From the NCBI GenBank assembly GCA_009760855.2, contig WPIO01000001.1:15301001-15365000 (forward strand): a stretch of 64,000 bases of DNA, in the 5' to 3' direction. A model generated the notes under the pieces. It saw only the letters and a list, made by a program, of their open reading frames with translations, ran no database searches and was not told the DNA's origin. Within the stretch, counting starts at the first letter, position 1. Every line of letters starts with the position of its first letter. Positions 24,601-35,129 of this stretch are shown one piece after another. The DNA comes from Cristatella mucedo. Its lineage: Eukaryota; Bryozoa; Phylactolaemata; Cristatellidae. The position numbers and the translations under genes were made by a program.

Positions 24601-26451
24601 TGGCATCAATACTTGCAGCAAGTGAGTTGAGAGAATTCGAGGTGCTCGAAGGCTGGGAGGGATCAAAGCAAAGGTACAACTGAGTGTCATCCGCATAGAA
24701 ATGAAAGCCTAGATTGTGCTTGGCAATCACATCCGCAAGAGGGAGAGTATAAACCGTGAAAAGAACAGGACCTAACACGGAGCCCTGAGGTACCCCATAT
24801 TTCAGAGGTACGTCGGATGATCTTGGTCCATTCACGTCAATACTCTGGAGTCTCCAACTGATAGGACCTGAACCATTGCAGAACAGTGCCAGTGATGCCT
24901 AGGCGAGATGAGAGGCACTCTAGAAGAACATGGTGATCGATAGAAGAGTTATGGCAACGGTGTGACTACAATGCTGGGCTGTCTAGGAGCATGGCAAGTG
25001 TAGGAGCTTGCACATCGTGCAGGGAACAATAAATCCACAACTCTTATTGGGACTATTTTGCAATGCTAGTATTTTATTAGCACATAACATGGACTGTATT
25101 TAATTTTGTAGCAGGTTAGCCCAGAATCAAACCAAGTTATGTATCTCTATGAAAGAAATTGACCTGTAGCTGAAAGTCATCTTACCAGAAATTGGTAATT
25201 TCCTGCTTTAGGCTTTTACAGAAAAGCTGAATAAAACCCGGCTATTGACTTAAAGCGAGAAATGGTCTGGGCCAATGCCCAGAAGAGTCCTTGCAGTTAC
25301 GAGAAAGTGCACGAATACTGCTGTTCCTTTTTCTTTTTCATTCTTTCTAGTTTTTTCATTCCTTATTTCACTGTTAATAATAATAATAATTCACTTGATA
25401 AAGCGCCCTCAGAGAACTTAATCTCTCTCTAGGCGCTTTACATTTGCTGTAAAGTGAATTTAATTACTTTGGTGCATAAATTAACTCTTTTAGCTATGAC
25501 ATACTTTTATTACAACTGCATTGGCTTTCTCAATTTATCACGTATCACCGAATCTACTTGGCAGAAGGCACAGTAGGTCAATATTTTTTAGCAAGCACTG
25601 TATAACGAGCTGACTCATACATCTCGTGCTCTCCACTTGTAGGTTTAGAAACTTTCAGTACTGAAAGCATTTATAGAGCGCTCGTCGCACGCCGCTTCTA
25701 CAGTGGATGCCTCTGATGACGTCACTGATGTTCCGGGCACCTGGCCACGGCAGCAGCAGCTCGAAGCAACAGCCCGGGTTGGTCGATTTTTGTTTAGCAA
25801 GCACTGTTTATCACATTGACATTTCTCAGCTCCAGGCTATTCTCAATCTGCAGTCTAGCTACAAAAATATCTGTGGTATTGGCAAGGCTGGGCAGTGAGC
25901 ATCTTAGGAAAAGATACTGGCGACCAGAGACCAATCACAAAAGACCCCAGCAGACGGCTTCAACTTTCTTGCCATGGTTGGGTTTCTACATGTACATGTG
26001 AATCTTGGAGAGGCATATGAGAGTCGTCATACCTTTGATAGCACTCCTCCAGCACTCCTCCAGCACTTTATGTGGGTATCGCCAATGTATAAGGCAAGAC
26101 ATGTGAGCAAGAACTTACGAAATACTGAGAACAATCAGAACATATCAGGCTTCGTATTTCGCCCACTCGAACAAGACAGCTGCAAGTGAAAGTACCTGGA
26201 AATGTGACACTGCTTCCTGCCATGTAACCACTTGTGTAGCCATCGGGTAGCTGCACCACTTCAAAATGGAGGGCATCTCGTGCTGTCGACCAGCCAACCC
26301 TGAAGATACCAACACGGTCTGCTTGACTGGCTGGAAATTGCGAGGAGATCTGCAGATTCAGCTGAATGTCTGCACCGGCACTGTAACTTCTTGGTATGTC
26401 TGTGAATTCAACTTGGTCGTGATGACGAGAACCCATGGATGGAAAAGCCTC
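13557..26451 (-). CDS. TAX1BP1: TAX1BP1/CALCOCO-family autophagy receptor (complete spliced model, 14 coding exons)
   Basis: Selective-autophagy adaptor of the NDP52/CALCOCO/TAX1BP1 family. Known members bind ubiquitinated cargo through C-terminal zinc fingers and Atg8/LC3 proteins through a motif after the SKICH domain. The model gives 746 residues. SKICH spans about 1-125, with [15 protein letters not shown] and [18 protein letters not shown] at about residues 133-138 aligns with the family's non-canonical LC3-binding motif. Heptad-rich coiled coil follows over about 140-570, then a disordered linker, then two zinc fingers, CCICRRVF...HVNAH and CPMCNHQF...HVNEH. All 13 splice junctions are GT-AG with matching phase, and the total of 2241 nt is an exact multiple of three. 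Human TAX1BP1 is 789 residues with two such fingers, so I prefer TAX1BP1 over CALCOCO1. The start Met at 26436 is inferred. A 5' non-coding exon probably lies upstream, because an acceptor AG sits just before 26451. LINE, SINE and microsatellite DNA fills the introns. Confidence 0.88.
13950..14028 (-). CDS. TAX1BP1: TAX1BP1-like exon 13 (linker)
   Basis: Acceptor ATCTTTAG, two bases, then [20 protein letters not shown] and NVDLE, then AG|GTACTA. The two leftover bases join the G opening the next exon to give Arg. The 79-nt exon would be missed by length filters. Confidence 0.78.
15114..15234 (-). CDS. TAX1BP1: TAX1BP1-like exon 12 (linker)
   Basis: Acceptor [29 protein letters not shown] through ADHARA plus one base. 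Donor G|GTATTT leaves phase 1. Confidence 0.75.
15356..15453 (-). CDS. TAX1BP1: TAX1BP1-like exon 11 (linker)
   Basis: Acceptor GCACTTCAG. Begins with two bases completing a Gly codon, then [20 protein letters not shown] through APPSERV. Donor GTG|GTGAAT, phase 0. Low-complexity, acidic and basic, probably disordered. Confidence 0.7.
15590..15690 (-). mobile_element. SINE-1 fragment (tRNA-derived head)
   Basis: On the minus strand there is an A-box-like GGCCTAATTGTTAAGGTGCT and a B-box-like GAGGTCGTGGGCTCCAGCCC. The LINE-type tail seen in other copies is absent. It sits in the intron between coding exons 10 and 11 of the TAX1BP1-like gene. Confidence 0.65.
16094..16240. repeat. (GA)n-rich microsatellite
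   Basis: Perfect GA tract to about 16134, then an imperfect GA/GGGA and GACA mixture to about 16230. Intronic. The Arg-Glu and Ser-Leu frames over it are artefacts. Confidence 0.9.
17312..17489 (-). CDS. TAX1BP1: TAX1BP1-like exon 10 (end of coiled coil)
   Basis: Acceptor TTTTTCTCCCTCCGAAG, 59 codons plus one base, [20 protein letters not shown] through [10 protein letters not shown]. The consensus donor G|GTGAGT gives phase 1, which exactly matches the next exon. A weaker downstream donor at 17223 would break the phase. Confidence 0.75.
17624..17884 (-). CDS. TAX1BP1: TAX1BP1-like exon 9 (coiled coil, GC-rich)
   Basis: Phase 0, 87 codons, [20 protein letters not shown] through HDSKLAAL. 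Acceptor CCGTTCTGCAG, donor CTG|GTGCGA. A second in-frame donor, GAT|GTACCC about 42 nt later, is possible. The exon is much more GC-rich than its neighbours, which gives long spurious frames on the opposite strand. Confidence 0.75.
18586..18648. repeat. (CA)n microsatellite
   Basis: GCAC start followed by about 25 CA units, intronic in the TAX1BP1-like gene. Confidence 0.93.
18735..18905. repeat. Degenerate CTG/GTT trinucleotide repeat
   Basis: Imperfect runs of CTG, CTGGTG, TTATTGGTG and ACTGCTGCTG with a clear 3-bp period, in the intron between coding exons 8 and 9. Open frames on both strands reflect the period. Confidence 0.7.
19090..19218 (-). CDS. TAX1BP1: TAX1BP1-like exon 8 (coiled coil)
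   Basis: Phase 0, 43 codons, [20 protein letters not shown] through ALKYAQE. Acceptor ATTTTTCAG, donor GAG|GTACCC. Confidence 0.85.
19339..19476 (-). CDS. TAX1BP1: TAX1BP1-like exon 7 (coiled coil)
   Basis: Phase 0, 46 codons, [17 protein letters not shown] through LASLKQKLE. Acceptor TTTTTTCCTAG, donor GAG|GTATGT. Confidence 0.85.
20538..20726 (-). CDS. TAX1BP1: TAX1BP1-like exon 6 (coiled coil)
   Basis: Phase 0, 63 codons, [20 protein letters not shown] through [11 protein letters not shown]. Acceptor CTTCGCAG, donor AAG|GTACGG. An alternative acceptor further upstream would keep the frame and add residues, so the left edge is less certain. Confidence 0.75.
20861..21004 (-). CDS. TAX1BP1: TAX1BP1-like exon 5 (coiled coil)
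   Basis: Phase 0, 48 codons, [20 protein letters not shown] through SSERELFQ. Acceptor ATTGCAG, donor CAA|GTATGG. Confidence 0.85.
21478..21735 (+). mobile_element. LINE-B 3'-end fragment
   Basis: GCTACTCACTTCCTCGACTG, TTCTCTTTGTTGTGTGAGGC, GTTGGCTACCGTATGCATAC, GTGTGCTATAAAAAG and GTAACACCCACTTTGTC match the LINE-B 3' end at 12770-13095. It lies in the intron between coding exons 4 and 5. Confidence 0.7.
21740..21835 (-). CDS. TAX1BP1: TAX1BP1-like exon 4 (coiled coil)
   Basis: Phase 0, 32 codons, [20 protein letters not shown] and onward to SESEQ. Acceptor GTCTTTTAG, donor CAG|GTAATT. It is too short to stand out as an open frame on its own. Confidence 0.8.
21968..22081 (-). CDS. TAX1BP1: TAX1BP1-like exon 3 (coiled coil)
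   Basis: Phase 0 at both ends, 38 codons, starting [16 protein letters not shown]. Acceptor TTTTTCCAG, donor TCT|GTAAGG. Confidence 0.8.
22473..22693 (-). CDS. TAX1BP1: TAX1BP1-like exon 2 (SKICH end, LC3-binding motif)
   Basis: Acceptor TTGCAG precedes 22693, and the donor GAG|GTAGTT follows 22473. Encodes [14 protein letters not shown] and [15 protein letters not shown], then [17 protein letters not shown]. The last segment parallels the family's D-[IM]-L-V-V-T-T motif, which binds LC3C in human NDP52. Confidence 0.9.
22800..23580. other. Intronic sequence with a possible tRNA-like SINE trace
   Basis: In the first mapped intron of the TAX1BP1-like gene. Near 22972-23025, GATGGGGTAAGATAGTCACT followed by CCGGTCGTCAATTCGAGTCT resembles A and B boxes of a tRNA-derived SINE. 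Just downstream, 23033-23060, the motif GAGGCTAT is repeated. Nothing else recognised. Confidence 0.3.
23582..24950 (-). mobile_element. LINE-A copy 3, 5'-truncated
   Basis: Minus strand with tail at 23582 (AAT repeats) and the family hairpin. It has RT C-terminal fragments (24281-24835 gives [39 protein letters not shown] and [18 protein letters not shown]) and breaks off in motif A at about 24950. It is in the long intron between coding exons 1 and 2 of the TAX1BP1-like gene, in the same orientation as that gene. Confidence 0.85.
25373..25455 (-). mobile_element. Solitary LINE-A 3' tail
   Basis: AAT repeats, CACTTGATAAAGCGCCCTCA, then GAGAACTTAATCTCTCTCTA and GGCGCTTTACATTTGCTG. Only about 80 bp of element remains, an extreme 5' truncation. 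Confidence 0.75.
26196..26451 (-). CDS. TAX1BP1: TAX1BP1-like exon 1 of coding model (SKICH, first half)
   Basis: Encodes the N-terminal half of SKICH, including [11 protein letters not shown] and [15 protein letters not shown]. The acceptor ATTTTAG ends at 26452. The first Met, at 26436, is the likely start. The donor is G|GTACTT at 26196/26195 and leaves phase 1. Confidence 0.85.
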
Positions 26452-27330
26452 CTAAAATATGACAGCAACATATAACACCATCACAACAAGATGACCGATT
26501 TCAGCCACATAGGTAAGGTACTCACTCACACGCTAGATTTTAGTGCATCCACAAAAGAGAACTGGTGGTCTACGGTTCCACAAGGGAGTAACATGTCGCA
26601 TCAATTTCGACAATTGGATTTAGCCTCATTAACCACATATGATGTGTTCGACTCCAGAAGCCAACAAGTTGTCTGTCGTGTTATGCTATCGGTGACCTTT
26701 GACACGGGCTGGTATCGGTGTGTAAAATCCGGCTAGCTGCTCTAAATGCACTTGAATTTTTACAATCAAATCAAGCAACACAGCGGATTCCAAATAGCAT
26801 TGGGCTACGATTGCCTTTAGCAACTCTAAACAGTAGCCCTTCGAGGCAGCTACTCTCTGTGCTCAGTGAACAGCACTATTAGGACAACCAAGGTATGCTG
26901 TTGGTAAGAAAAAGCAAATTAATGCTACCGGTAGGTCCCTAATGAATGCAGAGAAAAAGGATCGCTGTGGCTCTCTCAGCAGCTGCAGCCTTGGTTAGTC
27001 ATTAAGTGACTGGGCAGGAACCAGGGTCTATCCATACAGACATGCGGGTGTACTGTGTGTGTACTGTGCATCTAGACTAGACGTCAGTCGGAAAACATTA
27101 AGTAAGACTAAAACAAAAATATACGTAGGATGTCATTGGCCGTACCGCAGTAAGCACATGTAGCAGCCTGTCCGTTTTTTATGTCATCTAGCCCCGCTCA
27201 CATCACAAGAGTAGCGGCGAAGATAACACATTGCAGCTTTCGAGCACAGCAATGAAGCTTCGAATAAAACATTTACAATAAACAAAGCTCATCGCTTGAT
27301 ATGGAGAACAAACTTAACAGTGGAACTGGA

Positions 27331-27606
27331 CTACAGGAAGACCAGCTTCGGCTTACAGCAGCGATCAGAATGGAAGTCCCCTGAATGACCAACGATGGCT
27401 CCGCGCGGACGGAAAGCCCTTAGCGACAAAATACTCATACACCAGGGCGTCTTAAAAAGTACAGCCCTGATTACGTCGCGCTTAAATCTCGATGAACTGA
27501 CCACACGTGGGGACTGGAGCCACCCTACACAGGTGCCTGGAATGATCTGCACCATGTAGCGGCCAGCACCGTCATGATAGTAGAGCACGTCTGGGCGCGA
27601 CTCCAT
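27331..27606 (-). other. Unidentified open frame upstream of the TAX1BP1-like gene
   Basis: A 91-residue frame begins MESRPDVLYYHDGAGRYMVQ. I recognise no domain. It lies in the probable 5' flank or first intron of the minus-strand gene, about 0.9 kb beyond its first mapped exon. It could be a chance frame, an upstream ORF, or a short unrelated exon. Confidence 0.2.
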
Positions 27607-28904
27607 TACATAAACAAGGCAATACTAAAATTTTCCCGTAGTAACAACGGACAGAAAGTAGACATCAGGTCGAGGTTTCGCTATTTGCACGCGCAATAGG
27701 TTTACGGATGAGCTGTCGCAGAAACAGTCAAACACTGTAAGGCATGCAGCTAAAGTAACAACTATCTTCCTGTACAAAAGTTACTTAAGAACTAATAGTC
27801 ACCTTCCTATAAGGACCAGCACGGCCACGACACCAAACCTCAGGGCTGCGCAATGTTTTGTCACGTGACGTCATGAGTCCCTAAACAAAACGCGACCATG
27901 ACCTCCGGAGCTCTCATGAGCCGCTCTCCACCGACGAGCAAGGTTTCGCCTGCTTTGTTTACCAAGCCGAATCCGAATCACTTCAGACCAGTTGCATACT
28001 GTCTCAAGAGACGATTTTTGGTTTTTCTGATAGAACACAGCAAGCGTGTGAAACGTTTTGTCTTGAGCGCATAGTCATGGAAATTCCCACGGGGAGACAA
28101 CCACAAGTTAGTATGCTGCGAAGCACTGTCGTCCTACCTGGACCGCGGTGAGGGGGGCATTACTTGATATTGCTGTTCTGAGGCCGCCCTGTGACTTCAA
28201 AGACGGCGCTAAGATTAACGGACAGAAAATTAAAGCGGCTTATCCATTCTTACACTGAGAAAGAGCTGACTTTTTAAGTTTTGATTTGTGATGATTCAAA
28301 CGATAATTCGAGATTAATGCGTATCAAGCTCGCCCTGCGCTAGGTGTTTTGCCGGACCTTGTGCAGCAGTTTCAACTTCGTAAAACGCGTTTATTAACCT
28401 TATTTGAACTTTCAGTGAATTCAAAGTTAGTTGACGTTCTGAGCTCACGTTTGCGTTGGCGCAACACGTAGCTTGCTGACCGACCCCTCGTTGGAACTCG
28501 CATTCGTTTTTGGGGCGCCTCGGTTCAAGTGCCCGGGTGAGCATACTATGTGCTAACCTTGGCCAGCCGTGCGCTCACGTAATTCACTGGTACCTAGTCA
28601 TCATGGAGAAATTGTTTAGCGCTTCATTTCCGCGCTCGGCGGCATTCATGCGCTTGGGGCTGCGTTCTGTGCCCCAATAAGGAACTGAAACCCGGGCCTT
28701 TTGGGCTGAGATTGCATTTGTTTCCAGCAAACATATTTGCAGATTTGTCATTTTATAAATAGGAACAGCCAGCTGCATATAAACGCCTTCATATTTCCCC
28801 TTCTGCCACCAATTTTTTTTTATATTATCTAGAGTCTGTCTGATGGGTGCTCTGCTTGATGCTCTCGCTTTGGCTATTTCGATGCCCTTTATCTATACAT
28901 GACA
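27607..28904. other. Unassigned sequence, possible promoter region
   Basis: Contains several CpG-containing stretches around 27840-27960 and 28130-28220, a plausible place for the TAX1BP1-like promoter and 5' exon. No start site or element can be fixed by reading. Confidence 0.3.
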
Positions 28905-29045
28905 AATATAATTCATTTATATAGTTCGCTAAGAGAACTTAATCTCTATTCAGGTGCTTCACATACAGGATATGCCAAGGGGCTCGAGCCCGCGACCTCG
29001 GCTAGACCTAGGTCGGAGCGAGTACCTTAACCACTGGGCCATTTT
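28905..29045 (-). mobile_element. SINE-1, near full length
   Basis: Minus strand: the tRNA-like head TGGCCCAGTGGTTAAGGTAC and the B box GAGGTCGCGGGCTCGAGCCC lead into a 3' tail GTGAAGCACCTGAATAGAGA and TTAAGTTCTCTTAGCGAACT, ending in ATTATATTTGTC. The tail hairpin is the same as in LINE-A, which suggests that LINE-A machinery copies it. Confidence 0.8.
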
Positions 29046-29504
29046 AATGTTTGCTTGCAGGCTCGCCGGCGAACTACAATCGCCTTTGCTTGGGGCTGCC
29101 GTCCTTTGATGTATGCTTGTGAGTTCGCCCTTGATGCGCACGCGTTTGGCTTAGTCCATCGGGTGAGTATGAAGTATATAAGGCCGACCTCGCTGCTCGG
29201 AACGCTTCCTTCCTTCCTTCTGCCGGTTAGTAGATCGGCCTTGCATGCTGAGCAGTTTAACGTACTCGCAGGCGATAGCGCATCGATCTGGACGAATATC
29301 ATTCTAGTGCAGTGACAGAGTTATTGGCCTGTACCCGTAGCAGCTGCTGCTGCTCACACTGGTATTCATTACAAGGAAGGACAGGAGCAGCGATGTCTGT
29401 CCAGTCCATCAACGGATGCAGAGCAAAATTCCTACTCTGACCGATAAGAATTGCTATGGCTTGGCTCATTCCAACCTAGCTGAATTACTGTACCAGTTTC
29501 AGCC

Positions 29505-29637
29505 TCTTCGTGCCCATCGGTTATCTATGGAGACTACATTAGCTGTTTCATTACTTCGCTAAGAGATTCTCTGCTACGTACAATGAAGTCGTTTGGTCAC
29601 CGTTTGACAACACCACGCCGCTTAGGCTGTGAAATGC
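29505..29637 (+). mobile_element. LINE-B 3' fragment, left part (split by a SINE)
   Basis: CTACATTAGCTGTTTCATTA, GAAGTCGTTTGGTCACCGTT and CTTAGGCTGTGAAATGC correspond to the LINE-B 3' end. Its continuation resumes at 29826. Confidence 0.5.
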
Positions 29638-29825
29638 TTGGTGAGCCGTAATGGCTCACTGGGTTAAGGCGGTTGCTTTTCACAACCTCGGGCCCGAGGT
29701 CGTGGTCTCGAATCCGGCAGTTGGCGATCCTTTATCGCCACTGCAAGTGGCGGTGATAGCCGTAAAGGCTCTTCTGTCGCTATGCAAAAAGAGGCTGTTA
29801 AATCAGCTAGCATTTTTTTTATTTT
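29638..29825 (+). mobile_element. SINE-2, full length
   Basis: The head GGTGAGCCGTAATGGCTCAC and GGGTTAAGGCGGTTGC (A box) and GAGGTCGTGGTCTCGAATCC (B box) are followed by GCGATCCTTTATCGCCACTG, GCTCTTCTGTCGCTATGCAA, AAAGAGGCTGTTAAATCAGC and a T/A-rich end. Its tail differs from SINE-1, so it uses another partner. It is inserted in a LINE-B 3' end. Confidence 0.8.
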
Positions 29826-29870
29826 AATGTGCTGTAGAAAACTCTCCTACGTAAAATCTGCTTAGTCCTC
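29826..29870 (+). mobile_element. LINE-B 3' fragment, right part
   Basis: GTGCTGTAGAAAACTCTCCT followed by ACGTAA continues the LINE-B 3' end (compare GTGCGCTATACAAAACTCTC at 13028). Confidence 0.5.
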
Positions 29871-30084
29871 GAAGCGCATGTTATCTGTACGCATCTGCAA
29901 GAAGCTCTCGGAGACCATCACCGGGCAAATCTTTCGTTAAAGCATGTAAGCAAGGTCATCCATCATCTTTCACCACGTTATAGCAGGTGTGTGTTTCCTA
30001 GCAGTTCCTTCTCTCGGTAGCTAATAGCTCGGTAACCTGCGTAGCCGAAACAGCGAATGCTTAACCCCAATCATTTGGTAATGC

Positions 30085-30178
30085 TTTCTATACAGCATCT
30101 GTAGAGTGCCCGGAAAGAGATTCAGTTCTCTGAGGGTGCTAAACAAATTTATTATTATTATTATTATTATTATCCACG
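30085..30178 (+). mobile_element. Solitary LINE-A type 3' tail
   Basis: GTAGAGTGCCCGGAAAGAGA, TTCAGTTCTCTGAGGGTGCT and then about eight ATT units. The hairpin arms are kept in altered form. Confidence 0.75.
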
Positions 30179-30529
30179 CACTGTACACAGGTTCTTCTAG
30201 CAATGTATGTCTCGGCAGTCCACTTTCATGTACGTAGAGACCGAGCTGTAGTTAATAATGGTATGACACGCTTCGTTTTCTCAAGCTTTCGCTTAGTAGA
30301 CATAGCTAGTTTAATGCTTGTTTATGAATCATCCTTTTGATCTAAGTTTAGCCGCCAACTACGCACTTGCAAGGTGTTAATGTGTCAGTGCTAACAGCAA
30401 TTTGCCTGCAGCCGGCTACTAGCTAGCATGGAGGTGTACGTACGTATGTGTGTAATTCCAGAAGATCATCCAGTACTTTCTCCTATGTTTGTTTTGGATC
30501 ATAAAGGAAATTGTATCTGGCGATAGTTA
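30179..30529. other. Unassigned sequence
   Basis: No gene recognised. CAAGCTTTCGCTTAGTAGAC (about 30283-30302) resembles part of the LINE-A linker on the minus strand (near 7967-7990), so decayed LINE sequence may be present. Confidence 0.35.
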
Positions 30530-30900
30530 ATGCTTTAACAGCACAAAAGCGCGACACGCAAATACCAAAGCAGGCCTCAACAACCGTATATTTTCACGGG
30601 CGCTCGCGGGCGAACACACGGCGACCGCTATCCTCCCCTGCTCTGCGCCACCCTCCACCCTCCGCCACCACCCCCCCACTGTGACTCACTCCTTATTAAA
30701 ACCATCACCACCATAAATCTCAATTGCTCATAACCTTGCTGTGTCAGTGCCATAAATGCCACTGGGCCAGAAACTGGCCGCAGCACAAATAATAGAGCCG
30801 TAAACCAGGGACCACATGCCACAATTATCTTGAGATCACACAGACGAGACATAAACCATTGCCGGTTCTGACCCCGCTTTATTTGAATCGAAGCAGATAA
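30530..30900. repeat. Possible family-R-like repeat
   Basis: AACAGCACAAAAGCGCGACA, CAACAACCGTATATTTTCAC, a purine/pyrimidine-skewed C-run, and an end with CCGCTTTATTTGAATCGAAG recall the layout of family R at 10495-10745. Similarity is weak. Confidence 0.25.
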
Positions 30901-31187
30901 GCCGTAGCAGCTCTCGCTCCAGCCTTGTTTTCGGAGGGCGTAGTGATGCTTGTAAGAGTAGCGGGAGTTATTAAATTTTTAGGAGGGTCTAAGGACGTAA
31001 ATTATTCAGGAAGTCTAAATTGGGCTACCGGGCGGCGCGCATTTGGCACGAAGCTTCGGACTGCGTCAGGGGAGAAAAAGCTCATTTTAGACAGATATAA
31101 AGACGTCCGCAGGGCAGCAAAGCTCAAGTGCACAGCTTCAAGCCTTCCGTATACAATGCCTACTCATTTCTTAAAGAGGGCTACACA

Positions 31188-31308
31188 GCCCTCTCTCTCT
31201 CCTCTCTCTCTCTCTCACTCTCTCTCTCTCTCATTCTCTCTCTCTCACTCTCTCTCTCTCCTGCTCTCTCTCTCTCTCTCACTCTCACTCTCTCCCTCTC
31301 CTTCGCTG

Positions 31309-31341
<33 letters not shown>

Positions 31342-31345
31342 GTTT
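31188..31345. repeat. (CT)n interrupted microsatellite
   Basis: About 155 bp of CT repeats with regular interruptions (ACTCTC, ATTCTC, CTGCTC). The surrounding frames on both strands are artefacts. Confidence 0.92.
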
Positions 31346-32447
<1,102 letters not shown>

Positions 32448-33084
32448 GGAATTAATATCAATGGCTCCTGATTAGTAATACGTAATTCGGTTTACGGTTT
32501 AAATATCTCGCTGCTCATAAGTCTGCTTATCGTGTCACGGCTATGTCGAAGCGCTTTCTAGTTCCCAGCCAGTGGCCTAACGAAAATCGTAATCGCGCCG
32601 CTATACAATTAGCTTGAACGTACAGCTAGAAGTCGCACTGGAACGTGTGTATGCTAAGCAGTTGTGAGCGAATGGCAGACTCGGAGATGATTAGTGGTTC
32701 CTAAATTACAACTAGTGACAACTGGCTTTGTATGATTCTATGCTTAGCCTACATAAAAACCCAATTTGTGAGGCGGTCAGTTGTGCTTTAGACTTCGAAC
32801 CAGTCAGCTGTACTTTGACTTTAGTGTTTTTGGCTATTAATTGGACTGATAGGTATTATTTTAGCAATTGACACGGCTTTCTTTGCTGTCTTACTCTTCT
32901 GCTGTACGCATGGCATAGCTGCGTATATCAGTGCTCGCCGGCAATTCGTTAGCCGCACCCCTAGGTGCCAGGCTCTATCAATTGCTATCATTAGCTTTAT
33001 CATTGATTGGCTATACATCACAGGCTCTATCAATAGTTTTATTATTAGCCGTGTTTCCAAGCTCTATCTATATTTGTCATACGT

Positions 33085-33160
33085 CTGCAATTCAGCATAT
33101 GTAAAGTACCTAAAAAGAGGTTTAATTCTATTGAGGCTCTATACAAATCTCTTAATCTAA
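33085..33160 (+). mobile_element. Decayed LINE/SINE-type 3' tail
   Basis: GTAAAGTACCTAAAAAGAGG, TTTAATTCTATTGAGGCTCT and ATACAAATCTC keep the spacing of the shared tail with mutated hairpin arms. Confidence 0.45.
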
Positions 33161-33583
33161 TGTACTTTAGTAATATCATTATACTTAAAAATTAGTACTG
33201 TTAAGAGAATTGTCTTTAATGGCAGAGGAATTTAGTTCAGAAGCGCTTGCAGCCCGTTCGCAACAGAATGAACATGCTTAGATTAGGTTACGTTGTGTCC
33301 AGCACGAATAATGTTTTTTTATATGCGGATATCTTATGCTCAGAGAAAAGCTTTACGTAGCGAGATGCGACTTTTGAGCGTAGATAACATCTAGAAACTG
33401 GGTCAATGGGTGGCCTACTTCTGATTCGGCGACAGTGGATGCTCGAAACTACGAATGTCCTGGTTTGGCCCATGGCTTAAGGTGTTCGCCATTAGTGACC
33501 CGTGTCAAGGCGAATGCATTTGATGACGGGGGTCGTTGGCTCGAGCGCTGAGAATTATATGAAGCGCCATGATAGAGATTAAG

Positions 33584-33584
<1 letters not shown>

Positions 33585-33631
<47 letters not shown>
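33585..33631. repeat. (TA)n microsatellite
   Basis: About 23 uninterrupted TA units. Confidence 0.95.
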
Positions 33632-33633
<2 letters not shown>

Positions 33634-33814
33634 ATAAGCTCTCTGCTTCGGATCTGCAATGCCTCTGGTCGTACGGTACTCAGTTACCTACTTATTCCAG
33701 CTGACAGCTTGTTCTGTACTATGCTCATCACGTTTACGATGTGTCCAGCGCACCAAAATGAAGGCTGCTACTGCGACAAAATTTTGACACGGTGAAATAA
33801 AAAAAAACTATAAA

Positions 33815-33955
33815 ATTAATTTTTTAGCACCCTAAGAGAACTTAATCTCTATTCAGGCGCTTCACATACGCCACGGGGCTCGACCCCACAACCTCGGCCA
33901 TACCTTGGTCGGGGCGAACACCGTAGCCACTAGGCCAAACAGCTGGGATCCACTC
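33815..33955 (-). mobile_element. SINE-1, near full length
   Basis: Minus strand: TTTGGCCTAGTGGCTACGGT, GAGGTTGTGGGGTCGAGCCC, then GTGAAGCGCCTGAATAGAGA, TTAAGTTCTCTTAGGGTGCT and an A/T-rich end. It has the same head and tail as 28905, 56440 and 58222. Confidence 0.8.
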
Positions 33956-33959
33956 CAGA

Positions 33960-34918
<959 letters not shown>

Positions 34919-35129
34919 GTTGGGCCACAAGAGAGCGGATATGAGTAACCGAGGGATGCATGCTTTCACGGAATAGCTCGGGGTTGGGGAATATCCCTGA
35001 GTCGAGGAATATCCTGGAGTGGGGTAATAATCAGATCAGAAGTGTGGCAATATAATCCATACGTTAGCGGCAGGGTGTTGAGCTTGACCCATACCCCTGG
35101 TCTCACGACTTGAGTTGAGTGTGTACACT

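Noticed and set aside
27331-27606. Extra coding exon of the TAX1BP1-like gene
   Set aside because: The SKICH domain is already complete from the Met at 26436, and no donor in this frame gives a convincing join.
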